This document shows positions 25,016 through 34,542 of a stretch of 64,000 nucleotides of DNA, piece by piece. This DNA comes from Natrinema sp. CBA1119 (GTDB lineage Archaea; Halobacteriota; Halobacteria; Halobacteriales; Natrialbaceae): assembly GCF_002572525.1 (NCBI RefSeq), contig NZ_PDBS01000008.1, positions 1 to 64,000 of the forward strand, written 5' to 3'. Position 1 is the stretch's first letter. Each line of letters begins with the position of its first letter. A program made the position numbers and the translations under genes. The notes beneath the pieces are model-generated. The model was not told the DNA's origin. It did no database searches and was given only the letters and a program-made list of their open reading frames with translations.

Positions 25016-26770
25016 TTACTGATCGCGCAGATCATCGACCCCGTCTTGCTCACGTAGCGCTCTGCGCTGAATCTAACCTGAGGAGGTCGTCGGCAGTTCA
25101 TTGACGAACTCGATACGTTTCGGATATTCATACTCTGCGAGACGTTCGCGGACGAGATCACGGATCTCCTCACGCAAGTTATCGGGGTCATAGTCTTCAC
25201 TCACGGGTTGAACAAAGGCCTTGATGGCTTCGCCGTGGGTCTCGTCGGGAACGCCGATGACACCGGCCTGTTCGGTCTTTGAATGTTGGAGAACGGCCTC
25301 TTCGACCTCCATCGGGCCAACGCGATACCCACTGGTGAGGATCACATCGTCGGTCCGGGAGACGAACCACAGATAGCCGTCCTCGTCGCGTTTCACGAGA
25401 TACCCTGTGAGGAACAATCCGTCCTCGATCTCCTTGTTAGCCGTCTTCTCCGGCAGATTGTGGTACTCGTTGAGGAAGACCCGGCGATCGCCAGGTTTAA
25501 GGGCGAGTTCGCCGACCTCGCCGCGCTTGAGTCGTTCGTGGGTCTCCGGGTCGAGCACGGCAATCTCGTAGCCGGGGAAGGGTTTTCCCATGCTGCCCGG
25601 CCGCGTGTCGAACCACGTCTCCGAGTTGCCGACGACGAGGTTGAGTTCAGTCTGACCGTAGAACTCGTTGATCGCCACGTCCTCGAACGTCGACTCGACC
25701 CAGTCGACGACCTCCGAAGTAAGGGGTTCGCCTGCGGAAGCGAACGTCTCGAGAGAGAGGTCGAACCGCTCTTCGGGATCGTCGACCGATGTCACTAGCC
25801 GGAGTGCAGTCGGCGGCATGAACGCTTTCGTCACGTCGTGGCGCTCCATGAGGTCATAGACTTCCTCGGCATCGAACCCGCACGGGGCCAGCCAACGACG
25901 GTGCAGCCGTGATGCCACGCAGCGAACATGGTGCCCCCGAGTGCAGCACCCCAAGCCCAGTCGGCTGGTGTCCATACCGTGGTAGTGCCGGGCATGAGAC
26001 CCTGATCAAAGTAGTTGTACGCAGCGGCGGCTCGACCGAGCCAGAGCGCGTGGCTGTGGCGAACGCCTTTCGGCGGCCCTGTCGACCCGCTCGTGTACAT
26101 GATCGCGGTTGGCGTCGCGGGCGTCGAGTCATAGACCTCGATACCGGGCTGGTGGGCGGCGACGAGGTCGTCGAAGGCGCGGGCCTCGCCCTCGACCGAA
26201 TCGCAGTCGCCGAGTTCGATCACGTGCTCGAGTGCGGGGCACTCGTCGCGAATCTCGTCGACCGTCTCGCGAACACTCGGATCGACGACCACCGCTTTCG
26301 CCTCACTGTCCGCGAGCCGGTACTGCAACGCGTCACGACCGAAGAGGACGGTCAGCGGGACGGAGACGGCACCCAGCTTCCAGTTCGAGAGATGAGTCAG
26401 CGGGTTCTGTGGTTTCTGCGGGACGACGACGACGCCGACACGATCCCCAGCTTCGACGCCAAGGGTGGCCAGTGCGGCTGCAAGTCGATCAGAGCGGTCG
26501 TCGAGGTCATCGAACGAGTACGTCGTGAGTCCTTCGTCTGGATCCTCGTACCGGAGTGCGGTCCGACTCGTGTCATCGTGTTTTCGGAGGAAATCCACTG
26601 CCGGGTTGAACTCTTCAGGGAGGCCCCACGAGAACGACTCGCGTGCTATAGTAGCCACTGCAAGTCACTGCACACCTGATCGCACGACTGCGTTACGATC
26701 AGCGTGTAAATCGTTTCAGTGGCTACTATAGCTCATACGTCTCGAACGATGGCATCACTGTCCACGTCAT
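25016..26770 (-). pseudogene. Acyl-CoA synthetase gene with three lesions
   Basis: The AMP-forming ligase shows the P-loop-like YTSGSTGPPKGVRHSH, then NEFYGQTELN and the hinge FVSRTDDVILTSGYRVGP. Lesions are: a MITE inserted near the 5' end (26649-26728); a one-base deletion near 25880 that shifts the frame between GCTVVGWPR and GFDAEEVYDL; and an in-frame TAG at the position of the catalytic lysine (LPTTSSG-stop-IQRRALRE in place of SGKIQRR). Without the MITE the N-terminus would read MPSFETYELARESFSWG in frame. The enzyme would have activated a carboxylate as its CoA thioester. Confidence 0.92.
26649..26728. mobile_element. 80-bp MITE with IS630-like ends
   Basis: Perfect terminal inverted repeats TAGTAGCCACTG (26649-26660) and CAGTGGCTACTA (26717-26728) enclose 56 bp without coding capacity. 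TA dinucleotides flank both sides (26647-26648 and 26729-26730). The first bases, TATAGTAG, equal those of both IS630 copies (11729 and 63320), so an IS630-type transposase may have moved it. Excision down to one TA restores the acyl-CoA synthetase frame. Confidence 0.85.
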
Positions 26771-27131
26771 ACGGTTACATATTTCAGTAACGACTAACGT
26801 CTTTTGGTCATCGGATTTCTTCGCTGCTTGAGACGTGAGAACGTTCTCGTCGGAACGGTTCGGGTAGTCATGGGTTATGATGGGCACTGTTTAGATAAGG
26901 AAAACCGCAGGACAGAGAGATGGTAAAGTTGCGGCATCAGCTGTAAAATCACTATCTATATCCTGATACAACGACACACTGTTCCATGAGCGGCGGAAAT
27001 TCAGCTGCTTCAGTATACTTCTCGCAAAGGGTGACTATCTCCGCTTTCACTATGATGCCGAATCAGACGCTAAAACGGCGATAAACCCCGGAATCGCTTA
27101 ACTAGACAGTTCCTATTTGGCCGAATTATAA
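26771..27131. other. 361-bp intergenic stretch with decayed IS sequence
   Basis: Nothing intact is seen. The right part probably belongs to the degraded 5' portion of the IS6-type transposase that becomes readable at 27132. Confidence 0.35.
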
Positions 27132-27644
27132 TTTTTAAATACTATTTCTGTTCTTGAGGTATTCGGTGTCGAACGCGCTCGAGCCACTGTTCATAATTGG
27201 GTTCACAAGGCTAATTTACAGCCTGAAGATGGGCAGTCGCCGGATCACGTTGCGGTCGATGAGACCGTGATCCTGCTCAATGATGAGCAGTATTGGCTGT
27301 ACGCCGCTGTCGATCCACAAACCAACGAACTACTGCATACAAAGTTGAGACCGACCATAACGAAGGTTCTCGCTCATTCATTTCTCACCGAACTCAGCGA
27401 GAAACACGATGTCGACGACGCCGTGTTTCTCGTCGATGGCTCGCACTCATTACAAGATGCGTGTCATCGATATGGATTCGATTTCAGATACGAAAAACAT
27501 GGAAATCGGAATGCTTTTGAACATGTTTTTAGAGAAGTAAAACAACGGACTATCTGTTTCCCAAACTGTTTCAGCAACACCGAAACCGAAACAGCCGACG
27601 ACTGGCTCAAATCGTTTAACTTCGCATGGAATCAGCTTATCTGA
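27132..27644 (+). pseudogene. IS6-family (ISH15-like) transposase, N-terminally truncated
   Basis: The open frame enters at FLNTISVLEVFGVERARATV and carries the DDE core: HVAVDETVILLNDEQYWLYA with the first Asp, AVFLVDGSHSLQDA with the second, and NAFEHVFREVKQRT with the Glu, ending SFNFAWNQLI as in full-length haloarchaeal IS6 transposases. The first 50 or so residues, with the zinc-finger/HTH part, are missing or scrambled and a stop lies just upstream. Confidence 0.85.
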
Positions 27645-27666
27645 ACACGATGTGGTAGAGAGACGC

Positions 27667-27678
27667 AATAATTATACC
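27667..27678 (+). promoter_or_regulatory. TATA-like box of the CapA-family gene
   Basis: AATAATTATACC is centred about 27 nt before the ATG at 27700, suggesting a leaderless transcript. Confidence 0.5.
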
Positions 27679-27699
27679 CGGCCGTAATGATACGAGACT

Positions 27700-29028
27700 A
27701 TGTCTGGGACCGGGAATACACTCACGGTTGCCGCCGCCGGTGACGCAATGGTGACGCGGCGACTGACACGGATTAGGCATGGAAGATTCCGAGAACTTCG
27801 GCGCGTCATCACCGACGCCGATGCCTCGGTGATCAATCTCGAGGGGCCGCTTTACGAGGATGAGGACGCGCCCACTGCAGGACCGCTGGCTCACTTTCGA
27901 TCGCCGCCGCGGGTCATCAACGAACTGACGTCAACGGGGTTTGACCTCTTCTCAGCGGCAAATAATCACATCGGTGATTACGGACAGTCGGGGGTGAGTA
28001 GGACGATCAAAATTCTAGAGCGACGTGACCTTCCGTACGCGGGTATCGGACAGAATCGAGCAGCGGCGCGAGCGCCGACCTATCTCGAGACGCGGGCGGG
28101 ACGCGTCGCTTTATTGGCTGTGACGACGACATTCGTTCCCGGAACCGAAGCAGCCCATCGGCGTCGAGATGCCCCCGGTCGTCCCGGGGTTGCGTCCCTT
28201 CGCATGCGCCCTCGCTACACGGTCACTGACAACCATCTCGAAGGGCTCCGGAAACTACGCGATGCGCTGGGAATGGACGATTTGATCAACGATCGAGGTA
28301 GATACGTAGATGAATCCGACGATACTGAGGCAGTTTCACTCCTGAGCTTGGACGACGGACCCGCCGGCGATACGATCGAGTTCCAGCGGGGCGAAAAGAA
28401 CCGAATCTCCTTCGAACTCCATTCCGACGACCTCGCAGAGATCCAGACGGAAATTGAGACCGCGAATCGAAATGCGGATGTGGTGATCATGAGCGTCCAC
28501 AGCCACGAGGGGGAAAGCGGCCGATATAACGACGAATCGGTTCCATCGGAGCTCGAGACGTTCGCGCGAGACTGTATCGACACGGGGGTCGATATGGTCT
28601 GCTGTCACGGTCCGCACCGAGTGCGAGGAATCGAACTATACGGCGGTGCCCCGATCTTCTATAGCCTCGGAAATTTCGCGCTGCAGTACCACATGGTTCC
28701 GTTCTTCCCAGCGGAGACTTACGAGGCGCTCAGCCTCGAGCGGGACGCCTCCCCCCTCGACGTCCAGGAAGCACTCGGGAGCCCCGTTGCCGAAGACGTC
28801 GAAAAGCAGGGCATCGTTCCGGTCTGTTCTTTCGACGACAGCGGCCTGCGCGAGATCCGTCTCCATCCGATCGAACTGGGGGTTGATCGCGACGTATCCC
28901 ACCATGGAACACCAGCGCTGGCTGAAGGTGCGGTCGCTGCTACCGTCCTTGAGCGCCTGTCGACGCTATCTGATGCGTACGGAACCGATATCCAGACGCG
29001 TGAGGGAATCGGAACCGTCGAACTGTAG
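27700..29028 (+). CDS. CapA-family metallophosphatase-like protein
   Basis: The 442-residue protein matches the PGA_cap/CapA family, a calcineurin-like fold. Motifs are AAAGDAMVTRRL at the start, INLEGPLYED (about 46), FDLFSAANNHIGDYG (about 85), VHSHEGE (about 267), and CCHGPHRVRGIELYGGAPIFYSLGNF (about 306-330, only partly quoted). The Asp/Asn/His metal ligands appear present. CapA proteins are linked to poly-gamma-glutamate, but in catabolic clusters CapA-like proteins of unknown substrate occur. No signal peptide is seen, so it is probably cytosolic here. Confidence 0.88.
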   Translation: MSGTGNTLTVAAAGDAMVTRRLTRIRHGRFRELRRVITDADASVINLEGPLYEDEDAPTAGPLAHFRSPPRVINELTSTGFDLFSAANNHIGDYGQSGVSRTIKILERRDLPYAGIGQNRAAARAPTYLETRAGRVALLAVTTTFVPGTEAAHRRRDAPGRPGVASLRMRPRYTVTDNHLEGLRKLRDALGMDDLINDRGRYVDESDDTEAVSLLSLDDGPAGDTIEFQRGEKNRISFELHSDDLAEIQTEIETANRNADVVIMSVHSHEGESGRYNDESVPSELETFARDCIDTGVDMVCCHGPHRVRGIELYGGAPIFYSLGNFALQYHMVPFFPAETYEALSLERDASPLDVQEALGSPVAEDVEKQGIVPVCSFDDSGLREIRLHPIELGVDRDVSHHGTPALAEGAVAATVLERLSTLSDAYGTDIQTREGIGTVEL

Positions 29029-29147
29029 TGAAACGGACCATTCGATGAACTGTGGAGTCGTACCACTCCTTCGAGAGGGGCGCCAGTCAAGAACGACGCC
29101 GTCGAAGATACTAACAGATAACACTTATTTGGTCGCTGATCGTTAAT

Positions 29148-29930
29148 ATGAACGTGACTAGCACTATCGACACCGAGATCGACGGTGGCGTTTGTACGAT
29201 CACGATCCGAAACCCGGAGAAGCGAAACGCGATCGGATACTCGATGATCCGAGAGATATCGGCCGTCCTAGATGAACTGAGTGCGGACGACGACTACTAC
29301 GTGTTGGTACTCACGGGGGCGGGCTCGGAGGCGTTCAGTGCGGGGTTCGATCTCACGCAGGACCGGACCGAACGGACGGACGAACAGAAGGAGCTCTGGC
29401 CGGAGATGATCTCAAAACTCGAGACCTACGAGTACCCGACGATCGCGATGATCAACGGCGACACTTATGGCGGCGCCGTCGAACTCGTCGCGAACTGCGA
29501 TCTCAGGATCGCCGCTGAGGACGCGCGATTCGGGATTACGCCCGCGAAACTGGGTCTGGTCTACCGAGGCTCAGCGATCCATAAGGTCGTGGAGATCGCC
29601 AATATGCCGACGGCGAAGGAACTATTGTTCACCGCGGATCCCATTGCGGCGGACCGGGCCAACGAGGAAGGGATGGTCAATCAAGTGGTATCGAACGACG
29701 AACTCGAGGAGACGACCTACGAGATGGCGGACTCGATCGCCGAGAACGCGCCGTTGTCGCTGATACACATGAAAGAGATTACCCACAGTATCGAACAGAA
29801 GGGCGCGATGACCGAAGGCGAGCAAAAGTGGGTCGCGGAGATTCGCGATCGGATGTTCCGTTCCGACGACCATCAGGAAGGCGTTGAGGCATTCTCGGAA
29901 GGTCGAGCACCCGAATTTATCGGCCAGTAG
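29148..29930 (+). CDS. Enoyl-CoA hydratase/isomerase family protein
   Basis: The 260-residue crotonase-fold protein has the oxyanion-hole elements FSAGFDL (about residue 66) and INGDTYGGAVELVANCDLRI (about 103-122), then FGITPAKLGLVYRG. One usual catalytic Glu position falls in the YGGAVELV segment. The protein likely hydrates, isomerises or cleaves a CoA ester. Its paralogue at 29962 lies tail-to-tail, and the two share most motifs, suggesting a local duplication followed by inversion. Confidence 0.93.
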   Translation: MNVTSTIDTEIDGGVCTITIRNPEKRNAIGYSMIREISAVLDELSADDDYYVLVLTGAGSEAFSAGFDLTQDRTERTDEQKELWPEMISKLETYEYPTIAMINGDTYGGAVELVANCDLRIAAEDARFGITPAKLGLVYRGSAIHKVVEIANMPTAKELLFTADPIAADRANEEGMVNQVVSNDELEETTYEMADSIAENAPLSLIHMKEITHSIEQKGAMTEGEQKWVAEIRDRMFRSDDHQEGVEAFSEGRAPEFIGQ

Positions 29931-29961
29931 ATTCCGGGCGTCACACCACTTCGTCTCACAG

Positions 29962-30738
29962 TCATTCGTCGTTGAACGTCGGCTCCCGCCCTTCGGAGAA
30001 CGCTTGAACGCCTTCTTGGTGATCCTTACTCTCTCGGGCTTCGTCTCGGATGTGCTGGACGAACTCCTTTTCCGTCTCGTTCAGCGACCGCTTGTCAAGG
30101 AGGGACCGGACGATTCGCTTCATCCCCCGAAGCGACTTCGGTGCGTTGGTGCTGATGTCTTCGGCGATATCGTACGTAGTGTCCTCGAGTGCCGATTGAT
30201 CGACGACGCGGTTCAACAGCCCCATTTCGGCGGCACGATCGGCGTCGATCGACCGGGCAGTGAACAGGAGCTCTTGGACGTTCGCTGGACCGATGTGGTG
30301 CATGAGCTGGTTGATGCCGCGGTCTCCGTACACAAGACCGAGTTTGGCGGGGGTGACGGCGAACGACGCCTCGTCGACGGCGATCCTGAGATCGCAGACG
30401 GCGATTAGTTCCATCGCACCGCCGTAGGTGTCGCCGTTGATCATCGCGATCGTTGGATATGGGAACTCGTAGATGCTCGTCACAGCTTTTTCGAAGGCCC
30501 GACTTCCCTCCCCCTCGTCCGCCGCTTCGAACTCCGAGATGTCGTAGCCGGAACTGAACGCGCGGTCCCCGCTTCCAGTGATGACGAGAGCGCGGATGTC
30601 GTCTCGCTGTTCGGCCGTTGATATCTCCTTTTCAATCGAGCGAAGGATCGACGGCGAGAGAGCGTTTCGCTTCTCGCTATTTTCAATTGTGAGCGTACAG
30701 ATACCGTCGTCTATCGTTGCGTGGAGTGTGCCACTCAT
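29962..30738 (-). CDS. Enoyl-CoA hydratase/isomerase family protein
   Basis: The 258-residue crotonase is closely similar to the product of 29148-29930: FSSGYDISEF, INGDTYGGAMELIAVCDLRI and FAVTPAKLGLVYGDRG. The ATG at 30738 (MSGTLHATIDDG) is preferred; the longer frame upstream is basic and not family-like. The two genes converge with 31 bp between stops. They may act on related CoA esters of the same pathway. Confidence 0.93.
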   Translation of the reverse strand: MSGTLHATIDDGICTLTIENSEKRNALSPSILRSIEKEISTAEQRDDIRALVITGSGDRAFSSGYDISEFEAADEGEGSRAFEKAVTSIYEFPYPTIAMINGDTYGGAMELIAVCDLRIAVDEASFAVTPAKLGLVYGDRGINQLMHHIGPANVQELLFTARSIDADRAAEMGLLNRVVDQSALEDTTYDIAEDISTNAPKSLRGMKRIVRSLLDKRSLNETEKEFVQHIRDEARESKDHQEGVQAFSEGREPTFNDE

Positions 30739-30862
30739 TGTCCTCCTCTTGACTATCTCTCCTCGGATACAAATAGATTGGTGTCGAAATTTGATTCTGT
30801 CGGGGACGATACGCAGCGGTCCAGACGTCGGACGGCTTCTCAGTAGACGTAGATGACGAGTC

Positions 30863-31858
30863 TCAGGACTCAAACGACGGAATAACTTCCTCGCTGAAGA
30901 GTTCGAGCGAGGAGCGGACATCCTCGAAATCGAGCCCCTGATACTGCATTCTGACGCCGATGCGGTCGGGGTCGACCGTCTCCTGATATCGTTCGATCTC
31001 TCGAATTACGTCCTCGGGACTTCCGACGAGGAAACGGTCCTCTTTTAGCTGCTCCCACTGCGATCTGAAGTCGTCGGATTCGAACACCTCGTCCTGCCCC
31101 CAGTCGATATACCGCTCGTATTTCCGCATGAGGGTCTCGCGAACGATCTCCTCCGCCTCCTCCGTGGTCTCTGCGACAAATGCCTCTCGACCAATCGAAA
31201 CGTATCCGTCGTTGTGGTCGGTTGACGCCCGTTCGTCCCGGAACGCGGAGGCGTACTCGTCGATGACGTCAAGGGGGACGTGGGCGCCCAGCCAGCCGTC
31301 GGCGATGCGCGCCGCTCGCTGGACGCTAGACGTGTTGCTCGCGCCGATGTATATCGGTGGGCGCGGGTCCTGGTGCGGTTTCGGGTTGATAGAGACGTCG
31401 TCCAGTTCATAGTGGCGGCCGTCGTAGCTGACGGAGTCTTCCGTCCAGAGTTTCTTGATGATCTGGATCCCTTCAACGAACCGACCGAGCGCATCCTCCT
31501 TGTCGATTCCGAACGCATCGAACTCCTCGTCTCGATACCCCTGTCCGACTCCCAATGAGAAATTCCCGCCAGTCAAGACGTCGACCGTTGCTCCCCACTC
31601 CGCGACGCGAACCGGGTGATGGTAGGGTAACAGGCAGATTCCGGTTCCGATACCCATGCCCCCAACGTGGTTCGCGAGGTACGGGAGCAACGCCTCGTTG
31701 TTCAGGTACTGGTCGTCGGTCACGTGGTGCTCCGAGACGGAGACCATGTCAAACCCGCCCTCTCTCGCGAGTTCTACCTGATGAGTCAGTTCACTCCCGA
31801 TTCTAGTGATGTCTCGATCCTGCTTGTACTGTGAGACGAGGGTATACCCGAACTCCAT
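30863..31858 (-). CDS. LLM-class (luciferase-like) flavin-dependent oxidoreductase
   Basis: The 331-residue TIM-barrel protein begins MEFGYTLVSQYKQDRDITRI. It has VSEHHVTDDQYLNN (about 40-54), GTGICLLPYHHPVRVAEWGA, NFSLGVGQGYRDEEF (about 105) and PPIYIGASNTSSVQRAARI, typical of bacterial luciferase-like monooxygenases and F420-dependent reductases. Haloarchaea make F420, so either FMN or F420 is possible. It is one of three in the window (32887 and 39124). The group is often found in catabolic islands, where the exact substrate is rarely known. Confidence 0.92.
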   Translation of the reverse strand: MEFGYTLVSQYKQDRDITRIGSELTHQVELAREGGFDMVSVSEHHVTDDQYLNNEALLPYLANHVGGMGIGTGICLLPYHHPVRVAEWGATVDVLTGGNFSLGVGQGYRDEEFDAFGIDKEDALGRFVEGIQIIKKLWTEDSVSYDGRHYELDDVSINPKPHQDPRPPIYIGASNTSSVQRAARIADGWLGAHVPLDVIDEYASAFRDERASTDHNDGYVSIGREAFVAETTEEAEEIVRETLMRKYERYIDWGQDEVFESDDFRSQWEQLKEDRFLVGSPEDVIREIERYQETVDPDRIGVRMQYQGLDFEDVRSSLELFSEEVIPSFES

Positions 31859-31920
31859 ACGGTATCATGGATCAAGACACATATTAACGTTACCCAATGA
31901 ATGAGGCGATCCGTTCTCGT

Positions 31921-32718
31921 TTAGTCACCGTGAGGTAGTCGGTCCCCCATGTGCGTGACTGCGACGAACCGGAGCCGGCGGTAATCGGCGATCCAACCTC
32001 CGTCCCGGAAGAGTTCGTCCCGAAGGTCGTCTTCGACCGCGGCGATCACCGCCGCTTGTTCGTCCGGTGACAGCGGCTCGAAGAAGTGATCGCCGAACAT
32101 CCGGAGCCACGACTCGAGCCCGTCCGCTCCCTCGAGCGTCGTCGGTCGATCAAACAGCGTCGCGTACTGCACTTCGAACCCGTGGTCCTCTAGGCGCGAT
32201 GCGTATTCACCGATGCTTGGGAAGTACCACGGGTGGTCAACGTCGTACCCCCGGTTGCGGAGTTCGCTCCGAACGGAGTCGGTGATGCGCTCGACGTTTC
32301 CGGCCCCACCAAGTTCCGCGACGAATCGCCCGTTCGGTTTGAGCGCGTCCGCGACCGACTTGAGGGCCGCGTCCTGATCGTCGATCCAGTGTAGCGCCGC
32401 GTTCGAAAACACAGCGTCGAACGAGTCGTCAACGGCGGACATCTGCGCGTCGGCACAGACGAACTCACATTCGGGATACGTCGATCTCGCTTCTGCGATC
32501 ATTTCCATTGACTGATCCAGTCCGACGACCGTCGCGCCGCTGGTCTGAATCTCGCCTGTGAGATGACCCGTACCACACCCCAGATCGAGGATCCGTTCGT
32601 CCTCGGTCGGATCGAGCAGTTCGAGCAGGTCTTCACCGTACTCGTAGACGAAGGAGTGTGAGCCGTCGTATCGGCTTGTATCCCACATGTTCGAGGACTG
32701 CCTGTCGGATCTAGTCAT
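31921..32718 (-). CDS. Class I SAM-dependent methyltransferase
   Basis: The 265-residue protein has methyltransferase motif I as ILDLGCGTGHL (about residues 43-53), then VVGLDQS (motif II), FVCADAQMSAVDDSFDAVFS (motif III and IV) and ALHWIDDQ. It resembles trans-aconitate methyltransferase/UbiE-like enzymes; the AaNAALHWI pattern is common in the former, but that is only a likeness. An ATG at 32718 is used; 32688 (MWDTSRYD) is possible. The link with tricarboxylate genes nearby is interesting but unproven. Confidence 0.88.
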   Translation of the reverse strand: MTRSDRQSSNMWDTSRYDGSHSFVYEYGEDLLELLDPTEDERILDLGCGTGHLTGEIQTSGATVVGLDQSMEMIAEARSTYPECEFVCADAQMSAVDDSFDAVFSNAALHWIDDQDAALKSVADALKPNGRFVAELGGAGNVERITDSVRSELRNRGYDVDHPWYFPSIGEYASRLEDHGFEVQYATLFDRPTTLEGADGLESWLRMFGDHFFEPLSPDEQAAVIAAVEDDLRDELFRDGGWIADYRRLRFVAVTHMGDRLPHGD

Positions 32719-32886
32719 ACTGAGACGTAGTACTCGAAGCCAGACCGTGAAGGTTACGCCCAGTGTGCGGTCGGACACTCGCGGAAGTAGACCGATTTCC
32801 GGGTACCAGCACGGAGATATCGATCGTGGCGTCTCCCGTGAGTACCAGTCGTGAGTTTGATAATGACTGGCAGAGTCACGGACGAT

Positions 32887-33873
32887 ATGAAGCTCGGTTT
32901 CCGATGCAGCGAGGGGAGCGACAACTTTCAGAACGCACTCCGAGAGGTCACTTATGCAGAGGAACAGAGCCTCGATTCGGCGTGGGTTGCGGAACACCAC
33001 GGCTGGGACATCATTTGGCCTTCTTCGCATATGGCCCTAGCGGGGCTGGCGACTCGTACCGAGTCGATCGAACTGGGGACCAGCGTAACGCTCCTGCCAC
33101 AGGCGAATCCCGTTCGGTTAGCCGGCGAAGTGAACCTCCTTGACCAGATCTCGGAGGGACGATTTAATCTCGGCGTCGGTGTCGGTTGGCGCAAGTCCGA
33201 GATGGAAAATCTTGGCTACGACTTCGACAAGCGCGGGGCGCGGATGACGGACAACCTGAAGGCGATGAACGCGCTCTGGGAGGACGACATCGCGACGTAC
33301 GACGGCGAATACGTCTCGTTCGAGGAGTTCGAACTGACGCCTGAGCCGGTTCAACGTCCGCGCCCGCCGGTCTGGGTCGGTGGCGGAGTCGAACAGGCAC
33401 TCAAGCGAGCTGCCTATCTCGGTGATTCGTGGTTCCCGGTATGGCTCGACACAATCGAGGAACTGGAACCGATGTACGAGAAGTTCGACGAGTACGTTCG
33501 CGAGGCGGGCGATGACCCGTCGGAACGCGACCGTCCGATACTCCGCGTCGCCTGGGTCGACGAGGATCCCGACGTCGCTCGCGAAAGGCTCCAGGAATTC
33601 TTCGACCGACTCGTCCAGAACTATCGCGACCGGAACGCCACGATTCCAGCGGCGATGCAGGAGGCGGTCAACGGTAACTTCGAAGAATTCGCGGACGGAC
33701 GACTCATCTATGGCGACCCCGAGGAGTGCGTTGACCGAATCGAGGAGTTCGAAGACCGATTGGGGATCGACCACATGGTGTTGAAACTCTACAACCCGGG
33801 CGTTGACCATGAACAGATGATGGAGTTCATTGAACTCCTCGGCGAGGGTGTCGTTCCCCACCTCGGGGAGTGA
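32887..33873 (+). CDS. LLM-class flavin-dependent oxidoreductase
   Basis: The 328-residue TIM-barrel protein begins MKLGFRCSEGSDNF and has WVAEHHGWDIIWPS, GTSVTLLPQANPVRLAGEV, FNLGVGVGWRKSEMENLG and PPVWVGGGVEQALKRAAYL. It belongs to the luciferase-like superfamily but is only moderately similar to the neighbours at 30863 and 39124. Two in-frame ATG or GTG codons lie just upstream (32851 and 32863); the start at MKLGF fits the family best. Confidence 0.92.
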   Translation: MKLGFRCSEGSDNFQNALREVTYAEEQSLDSAWVAEHHGWDIIWPSSHMALAGLATRTESIELGTSVTLLPQANPVRLAGEVNLLDQISEGRFNLGVGVGWRKSEMENLGYDFDKRGARMTDNLKAMNALWEDDIATYDGEYVSFEEFELTPEPVQRPRPPVWVGGGVEQALKRAAYLGDSWFPVWLDTIEELEPMYEKFDEYVREAGDDPSERDRPILRVAWVDEDPDVARERLQEFFDRLVQNYRDRNATIPAAMQEAVNGNFEEFADGRLIYGDPEECVDRIEEFEDRLGIDHMVLKLYNPGVDHEQMMEFIELLGEGVVPHLGE

Positions 33874-33960
33874 ACCCGTCAAAAATCGCCTCTACTCTCC
33901 CTCAGTGCGTCCGCGGGAGTAAGCATGAGTGCGGACCACGCCGTCTCGTGTCGAACGTAC

Positions 33961-34389
33961 CTACTCGATCCTGATCGCCACGACCGGCTGTCGGCTGTTG
34001 AGGAGGATTGACTGGGTGACGCTCCCGAATATCGCTTTACCGACCGGTGAGCGCTTTCGCCCTCCGACGACGATGTATCTGGCGTCGTTTTCGTCCGCGT
34101 ACCGAATGATTTCGTCGGACGCATCACCGACGAGTCCGACTGCGTCAGCGCTGGCGTTCACGTCCTCAATCGCCTCCTCGGCGACCGCTGCCGCGATCTC
34201 TCGGACGCGATCGAGATCGATCGCGTCACCAGTCTCGCTTACGTTCTCCCCTTCCATTTCGACGAACTCAGACCGACTCAACACGTGAACGGCATGAATC
34301 GAGTCGTTGAATGCGTTCGCGAGTGAGACCGCTTCTTCGACTACCTGATGTGCGTGAGAGGACCGATCTATCGCCGCTACAATGGCCAT
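33961..34389 (-). CDS. UspA-family universal stress protein
   Basis: The 142-residue protein is a single Usp domain: AIVAAIDRSSHAHQVVEEA at the start, IHAVHVL, and the ATP-binding G-2x-G-9x-G-S/T signature read as GGRKRSPVGKAIFGSVTQS (about residues 108-126). It is cytosolic and probably forms dimers. It stands between the LLM gene and the TctABC operon, transcribed on the minus strand. Many haloarchaeal transporter operons have a Usp gene beside them. Confidence 0.92.
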   Translation of the reverse strand: MAIVAAIDRSSHAHQVVEEAVSLANAFNDSIHAVHVLSRSEFVEMEGENVSETGDAIDLDRVREIAAAVAEEAIEDVNASADAVGLVGDASDEIIRYADENDARYIVVGGRKRSPVGKAIFGSVTQSILLNSRQPVVAIRIE

Positions 34390-34542
34390 AGTTAGTTATT
34401 CTCACGCAAACTCATTACTGTTTCCCTCTTCCGGAAGCGAAATCGACGGTACGTATTACACATCGACGTAGAATCCCCTAGCGTTACGTCGTCGAGGACA
34501 ACTCACGAAGGAGCAAAATGAGAACGATATGACGGGAGAGTG

